Assembly: GCF_003054265.1 (NCBI RefSeq)
Contig: NZ_QBKT01000001.1
Span: 186,001 to 250,000, forward strand
DNA from: Kordia periserrulae
Lineage (GTDB): Bacteria > Bacteroidota > Bacteroidia > Flavobacteriales > Flavobacteriaceae
Length of the DNA: 64,000 bases
Reading direction: 5' to 3'
Shown: positions 60,098-64,000 of the stretch, piece after piece
Position numbering within the stretch: the first letter of the stretch is position 1
Layout: every line of letters begins with the position of its first letter
Notes under the pieces: model-generated
What the model was told of the DNA's origin: nothing
Seen by the model: the letters and a program-made list of their open reading frames with translations, nothing else
The model's database searches: none
Made by a program: the position numbers and the translations under genes

Positions 60098-60181
60098 TTT
60101 GTTCTTTGTTCTTCGTTGTTTGTTTTTTGTTGTTTGTTTTTTTTCTATTCGTCAATTCGACTTGACTCTTGGCTCTTGGCT
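60098..60181. repeat. Degenerate heptad array between murG and ftsW
   Basis: Twelve in-phase 7-bp units, tttgttc, tttgttc, ttcgttg, tttgttt and so on, then cttgact, cttggct, cttggct. Further repeats (aaatcg-type) and a gctgaacttgattcagc palindrome (60228-60244) fill the rest of the 209-bp gap. Confidence 0.85.
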
Positions 60182-60303
60182 CTTTTTTGTCAATTTATTG
60201 ATTTGTTGATTTGATTTCTTTCGTCATGCTGAACTTGATTCAGCATCTCATACATATATGTTTAAATCATAAATCGTATATCGTCAATCAAAAATCGTAA
60301 ATC

Positions 60304-61527
60304 CTAAAGCGCTTCACTCAGCACATTTAACGGATTTTCTTCATTTTCTTTTTGTATTTCTTCTTTTTCTTGTTTTTCCAAGAGTTCTTCTCGTTTTTTG
60401 CTGACGCTTAATACGACTCCGATTGCCAAACAGGTCATCCAAATGGACGTTCCTCCACTACTGATTAATGGTAAGGTTTGTCCCGTGACAGGAAATAATT
60501 CTACCGCAACCGCCATGTTGATTAATGCTTGAAACACAATGGGCAATCCGACACCGATGGCTAGTAATTTTCCAAAAATGGTATCTGCCTTGTGCGCTAC
60601 AATCACAATTCGAAATAGCAATAGTAGGTACAGAAATAGCAGAAACAATCCACCCACCAAACCGTATTCTTCTACAATGATAGCATAGATAAAGTCTGAC
60701 GAACTTTGCGGTAACAACGTTTTCATTTTACTTTTTCCTGCACCAACACCTACAATTCCACCACTTGCAATGGCAATTTTAGAGCGGTCAATTTGGTAAT
60801 TTTCCTTTTTATTTTCTTTTTCATCTTCGTTCCAATAGTTTGATACACGACTTTCCCAGGTTTGTATTTTGACTTGAATTGGTCCTGGAATGGCTCTTCC
60901 CACCATGATAAATAATGCCAATCCGACAATTCCTGAACCGACAACCATTGCTAGGTATTTTATAGGATATCCTCCCAAAAAACACAACATTAACACCATG
61001 GAAAAGATGATTGCTGTGGTGGAAAAATTGGCTGGCAATATCAGTCCTACGACTAAAAATACAGGCAACCAAAGCGGCACCAATGTTTCTTTGAACGTGA
61101 TGGTTTTTTCTTTTATTTTGGAGAGATAGCGCGCTACATATATCATTAATACAACACTCGCCAAGGTAGAGGTCTGGAATTTTATTCCTACAAACGGAAT
61201 GCGCATCCAACGACTTGCATTGGCACCTCCAATAGTGGTTCCTTGTGCTAGCGTATACGCCAAAAATAACAACACAATAGGTAACATAATTAGCGATAAG
61301 CCTCTGAAATAACGATACGGCATGCGATGTACTGCGTAAATGATGACAAACCCTAAAAACAAGTGCGATCCGTGACGCACCAAAAATTTTAACGTTCCAC
61401 CATCTCCGTACAAGTATGCCAAGTTACTACTGGCACTGTATACAGGCAAAAACGAGAATAGCGCTAGCAAGGCAACTACTGCCCACAACGCTCGGTCTCC
61501 TTTTATGTTTTTAAAGATGGTGTTCAT
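60304..61527 (-). CDS. ftsW: Lipid II polymerase FtsW
   Basis: 407 residues, about ten membrane segments. SEDS-family glycosyltransferase acting at the divisome. Signatures: LGGANASRWMRI-like GGANASRWMRIPF, IASGGIVGVGAGKSKMKTLLPQSSSDFIYAIIVEEYG (pieces), PLISSGGTSIWMTCLAIGVVLS. The C-terminus is a charged tail (KREELLEKQEKEEIQKENEEN). Bounded on both sides by heptad arrays. Confidence 0.95.
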   Translation of the reverse strand: MNTIFKNIKGDRALWAVVALLALFSFLPVYSASSNLAYLYGDGGTLKFLVRHGSHLFLGFVIIYAVHRMPYRYFRGLSLIMLPIVLLFLAYTLAQGTTIGGANASRWMRIPFVGIKFQTSTLASVVLMIYVARYLSKIKEKTITFKETLVPLWLPVFLVVGLILPANFSTTAIIFSMVLMLCFLGGYPIKYLAMVVGSGIVGLALFIMVGRAIPGPIQVKIQTWESRVSNYWNEDEKENKKENYQIDRSKIAIASGGIVGVGAGKSKMKTLLPQSSSDFIYAIIVEEYGLVGGLFLLFLYLLLLFRIVIVAHKADTIFGKLLAIGVGLPIVFQALINMAVAVELFPVTGQTLPLISSGGTSIWMTCLAIGVVLSVSKKREELLEKQEKEEIQKENEENPLNVLSEAL

Positions 61528-61530
61528 TTT

Positions 61531-61614
61531 TTTGTTTTCTGTTCTTTGTTCTTCGTTTTTTGTTGATTTGTCTATTTTTCTTGACTCCTGACTCCTGACT
61601 CTAGAATCTAGAAT
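61531..61614. repeat. Degenerate heptad array between ftsW and murD
   Basis: Twelve in-phase 7-bp units: tttgttt, tctgttc, tttgttc, ttcgttt, then cttgact, cctgact, cctgact, ctagaat, ctagaat. Same two-part structure as the array at 60098. Confidence 0.88.
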
Positions 61615-61634
61615 CTTATATCATAATCTTAGCT

Positions 61635-62975
61635 TCAAAGTGCTCTTACGGCTGCTTTGAATTGCCTTCCGCGTTCTTCGTAGTTTTCGAATAAATCAAA
61701 ACTTGCACAGGCTGGCGACAGCAGTACATTATCTCCTTTTTCCGCGATTTTGTGGGCGATTTTGACAGCTTCACTCATGGAAGTCGTTTCCACCATTAAA
61801 TCCGTTACGCCGCCAAAAGCTTCAATGATTTTAGAGTTGTCTACTCCTAAACAAATGATTGCTTTTACTTTTTCGTGCACTAATGGCAATAATTCTGCGT
61901 AATCGTTTCCTTTGTCCACTCCACCAACTATCCAAACCGTTTGTGTGGTCATGCTTTCTAGCGCATAGTATGTGGCGTTGATGTTTGTCGCTTTGGAATC
62001 GTTGATGTATTGTACGTTTTGGATTTTTAATACTTTTTCCAAACGATGTTCTACACCTTGAAATCCTGACATACTTTCGCGTATGGTTTGTTTTCTAATG
62101 TTCAATAATTGTGCTACAGCAGATGCCGCCATGGCATTCTTTGTATTGTGTTGTCCTTCTAGTGCTAGCGAGTCCGTCGGCATAGTAATTGTCTTATTTT
62201 GTATCGTTAGTATTATGTTATTGCCTTCTATATAAGCGCCATTCTCTTGTTTGTTTTTGAGTGAGAATGGAATTAATGTTGATTTTACTTTGTATGTTTT
62301 TAATCCGTTGACAACAACTTCATCGTCGGCGTCGTAGATTAAGTAATCGTTTTCCGTTTGATTCATCGCAATTCTAAATTTTGCTGCGATGTAATTTTCA
62401 AATTTGTAATCGTATCTGTCTAAATGGTCAGGCGTAATGTTGGTAATGATGGCAATGTGCGGACGAAAATTCACGATGCCGTCTAGCTGGAAACTACTTA
62501 GCTCTAACACATATTCATCAAAGGATTCTTCTGCGACTTGTCGCGCAAAACTTTTCCCCATGTTTCCTGCTACTCCCACATTCAATCCGCCTTCTTTTAA
62601 CACGTGATGTGTTAACATCGTTGTGGTCGTTTTTCCGTTGCTTCCCGTGATTCCCACAATGGTTGCTTTGGTGAACTGCCCTGCAAATTCAATTTCCGAA
62701 ATCACTGGAATTCCTTTCTCACGAAGCGATTTTACCAACGAAACCGTATCTGGAATTCCTGGACTTTTCATCACTACATCTGCATTGAAAAGCTTTGCTT
62801 CCGTATGTTGCTGCTCTTCCCATTCAATTTCAAACTGATTCAGAACGTTTTTATAGTGCGTTTTGATGGCTGATTTGTCCGAAACAAATACGTCATATCC
62901 TTGCTGTTTCCCTAAGATTGCCGTTCCTACGCCACTTTCTCCCGCTCCTAATATGACCAATCGTTGTTGTTGCAC
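61635..62975 (-). CDS. murD: UDP-N-acetylmuramoyl-L-alanine-D-glutamate ligase
   Basis: 446 residues. Adds D-Glu to UDP-MurNAc-Ala. Starts with GTG (an in-frame stop lies a few codons upstream and no ATG is available). VILGAGESGVGTA, ATP-binding GITGSNGKTTTTMLTHHVL, NITPDHLDRYDYKFENYI, VIGGVDKGNDY-like WIVGGVDKGNDYAELL, and LLSPACASFDLFENYEERGRQF are all present. Upstream is a heptad array that also ends mraY. Confidence 0.96.
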   Translation of the reverse strand: MQQQRLVILGAGESGVGTAILGKQQGYDVFVSDKSAIKTHYKNVLNQFEIEWEEQQHTEAKLFNADVVMKSPGIPDTVSLVKSLREKGIPVISEIEFAGQFTKATIVGITGSNGKTTTTMLTHHVLKEGGLNVGVAGNMGKSFARQVAEESFDEYVLELSSFQLDGIVNFRPHIAIITNITPDHLDRYDYKFENYIAAKFRIAMNQTENDYLIYDADDEVVVNGLKTYKVKSTLIPFSLKNKQENGAYIEGNNIILTIQNKTITMPTDSLALEGQHNTKNAMAASAVAQLLNIRKQTIRESMSGFQGVEHRLEKVLKIQNVQYINDSKATNINATYYALESMTTQTVWIVGGVDKGNDYAELLPLVHEKVKAIICLGVDNSKIIEAFGGVTDLMVETTSMSEAVKIAHKIAEKGDNVLLSPACASFDLFENYEERGRQFKAAVRAL

Positions 62976-62981
62976 TTTTTG

Positions 62982-63072
62982 TTTGTTATTTGTGTTTTGT
63001 CATGACTCCTGATTCTTGGCTCCTGACTCTCTTTTTATCGATTTGTTGCTTCCTAAAACCCAACGCCCAAAA
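62982..63072. repeat. Degenerate heptad array between murD and mraY
   Basis: Thirteen in-phase 7-bp units from tttgtta, tttgtgt, tttgtca through tgactcc, tgattct, tggctcc, tgactct to cctaaaa, cccaacg and cccaaaa, covering the whole gap and ending at the base before the mraY stop codon. Confidence 0.85.
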
Positions 63073-63073
63073 C

Positions 63074-64000
63074 CTATCTCACCTTCAATGTTACAATCGT
63101 TAGAATTGCTAGTAAGATTCCGATAATCCAGAATCTGGTGACAATTTTACTTTCGTGATATCCTAATTTTTGATAGTGATGATGCAATGGTGACATTTTG
63201 AAAATTCTTCTTCCTTCTCCAAATTTCTTTTTGGTGTATTTGAAATAACTCACTTGCATGACTACCGATAGATTTTCCGCCAAGAAGATTCCACACAAAA
63301 TTGGAATGAGCCATTCCTTACGAATTGCTATCGCGATTACTGCAATGATTCCACCAATGGTTAAACTTCCTGTATCGCCCATAAATACTTGTGCTGGATA
63401 GGTGTTGTACCATAAAAATCCAATCAAGGCTCCGACAAAAGCGGCTATGTAAATGGTGATTTCTCCCGCGCGCGGAATGTACATGACATTGAGATATTCT
63501 GAGAAAATTAAGTTTCCAGATATCCATGCAAATATTCCTAATGTTAGTACGATGATGACCGAAGTTCCAGCGGCGAGTCCGTCAATTCCGTCGGTGAGAT
63601 TGGCTCCGTTTGAAACCGCCATAATGATGAAAATCACGATTGGAATAAACACCAACCACGCGTATTTTGCATAGTCTGGATTCATCCAAGTCACTAGTTT
63701 TGCATAATCGATTTCGTTGTTTTTTACAAACGGAATCGTGGTTTTCATGGAGCGTTTTTCTTCTCCAAATTTTTTCGTTGGCGTGGTATTACCTACCATT
63801 AATTCTTGCTGTTGCGCTGCAGGTAATTCTTCACGAATGGTTACATCTTGATGAAAGAATAAGGTTGCTCCTACGATGATTCCCAATCCTAATTGCCCTA
63901 AGATTTTGAATTTTCCTTTGAGTCCTTTTTTGTCGTTTTTAAACTTCTTGATGTAATCATCAATAAAACCAATAATTCCCATCCAAATGGTGGTCACAAT
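63074..64000 (-). CDS. mraY: Phospho-N-acetylmuramoyl-pentapeptide transferase, partial
   Basis: Open at the right edge of the window, so the N-terminal part is missing; about 308 residues are visible. Transfers the UDP-MurNAc-pentapeptide to undecaprenyl phosphate (lipid I). Visible: [12 protein letters not shown] with the active-site Asp pair, the family pattern [37 protein letters not shown] and the C-terminal [27 protein letters not shown] (pieces). About 8 membrane segments remain. It opens the dcw run mraY-murD-ftsW-murG-murC-ftsQ-ftsA-ftsZ. Confidence 0.95.
   Translation of the reverse strand: MVTTIWMGIIGFIDDYIKKFKNDKKGLKGKFKILGQLGLGIIVGATLFFHQDVTIREELPAAQQQELMVGNTTPTKKFGEEKRSMKTTIPFVKNNEIDYAKLVTWMNPDYAKYAWLVFIPIVIFIIMAVSNGANLTDGIDGLAAGTSVIIVLTLGIFAWISGNLIFSEYLNVMYIPRAGEITIYIAAFVGALIGFLWYNTYPAQVFMGDTGSLTIGGIIAVIAIAIRKEWLIPILCGIFLAENLSVVMQVSYFKYTKKKFGEGRRIFKMSPLHHHYQKLGYHESKIVTRFWIIGILLAILTIVTLKVR

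Overview
The window looks like chromosomal DNA of a marine member of the Flavobacteriaceae (Bacteroidota). The support is: promoters of the TTTG / TAnnTTTG type; a short primary sigma factor without region 1.1; Bacteroidota-type lipoprotein signals and outer-membrane barrels; an AccD without its zinc finger; and the usual flavobacterial forms of FtsZ, PNPase and the dcw cluster. I cannot name the species from sequence alone; a Kordia-like genome would fit.

Layout. 1-8 kb holds core genes: the end of an Omp85 barrel gene, fbaA, accD, a lipoprotein, rpsO and pnp. 8-14.5 kb holds two small envelope proteins, a membrane-anchored AraC regulator and, on the minus strand, a tight operon. This operon has an HMG-CoA reductase fused to an APH/choline-kinase-like domain, a CarS-like CTP transferase, a CDP-alcohol phosphotransferase and a GtrA protein. 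14.6-17.3 kb holds queE, rpoD and rpe. 17.6-31.6 kb is mixed: a sensor-less LytS-type kinase, an MtfA-type peptidase, an arylsulfotransferase-like lipoprotein, a photolyase operon (DUF2256, cry-DASH, FeS photolyase, DUF2452), an SGNH hydrolase, a sulfatase, a YitT protein and a DEAD-box helicase. 31.7-37.3 kb is accessory: a tandem LprI-like pair, a LexA-like regulator with an exonuclease/GIY-YIG nuclease, and an AT-rich DUF2971 gene. 37.3-48.7 kb is an acetate/propionate system on the minus strand: Acs, PrpE, a receiver protein, a transporter-histidine kinase, a symporter with its DUF4212 subunit, a porin and an IS1-like zinc-ribbon/HTH protein. 48.8-52.9 kb ends in two tandem lanthipeptide-like precursors and a LanC cyclase without a nearby dehydratase. 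52.9-64 kb holds tRNA-Arg, a YqeY protein and the dcw cluster ftsZ-ftsA-ftsQ-murC-murG-ftsW-murD-mraY (cut by the right edge).

How the genes work together. The fusion operon holds, in order, an enzyme that makes mevalonate, a kinase, a CTP-activating enzyme and a CDP-alcohol transferase. That is a coherent set for building an isoprenoid- or alcohol-based phospholipid, but the product is unknown. The acetate cluster combines outer-membrane entry, inner-membrane uptake, sensing and activation to acyl-CoA, and its two transcription units seem separated by a terminator. The lanthipeptide precursors each have their own promoter, a shared untranslated leader and their own terminator.

Many intergenic gaps consist of degenerate tandem DNA with a fixed short period: 7 bp near 1.5 kb and between dcw genes, 8 bp near 11 kb and 31.7-33.2 kb, and 6 bp near 1.8 kb and 21.9 kb. 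This is the most widespread structure not explained by genes. All family names rest on motif recognition by eye; no database search was run.
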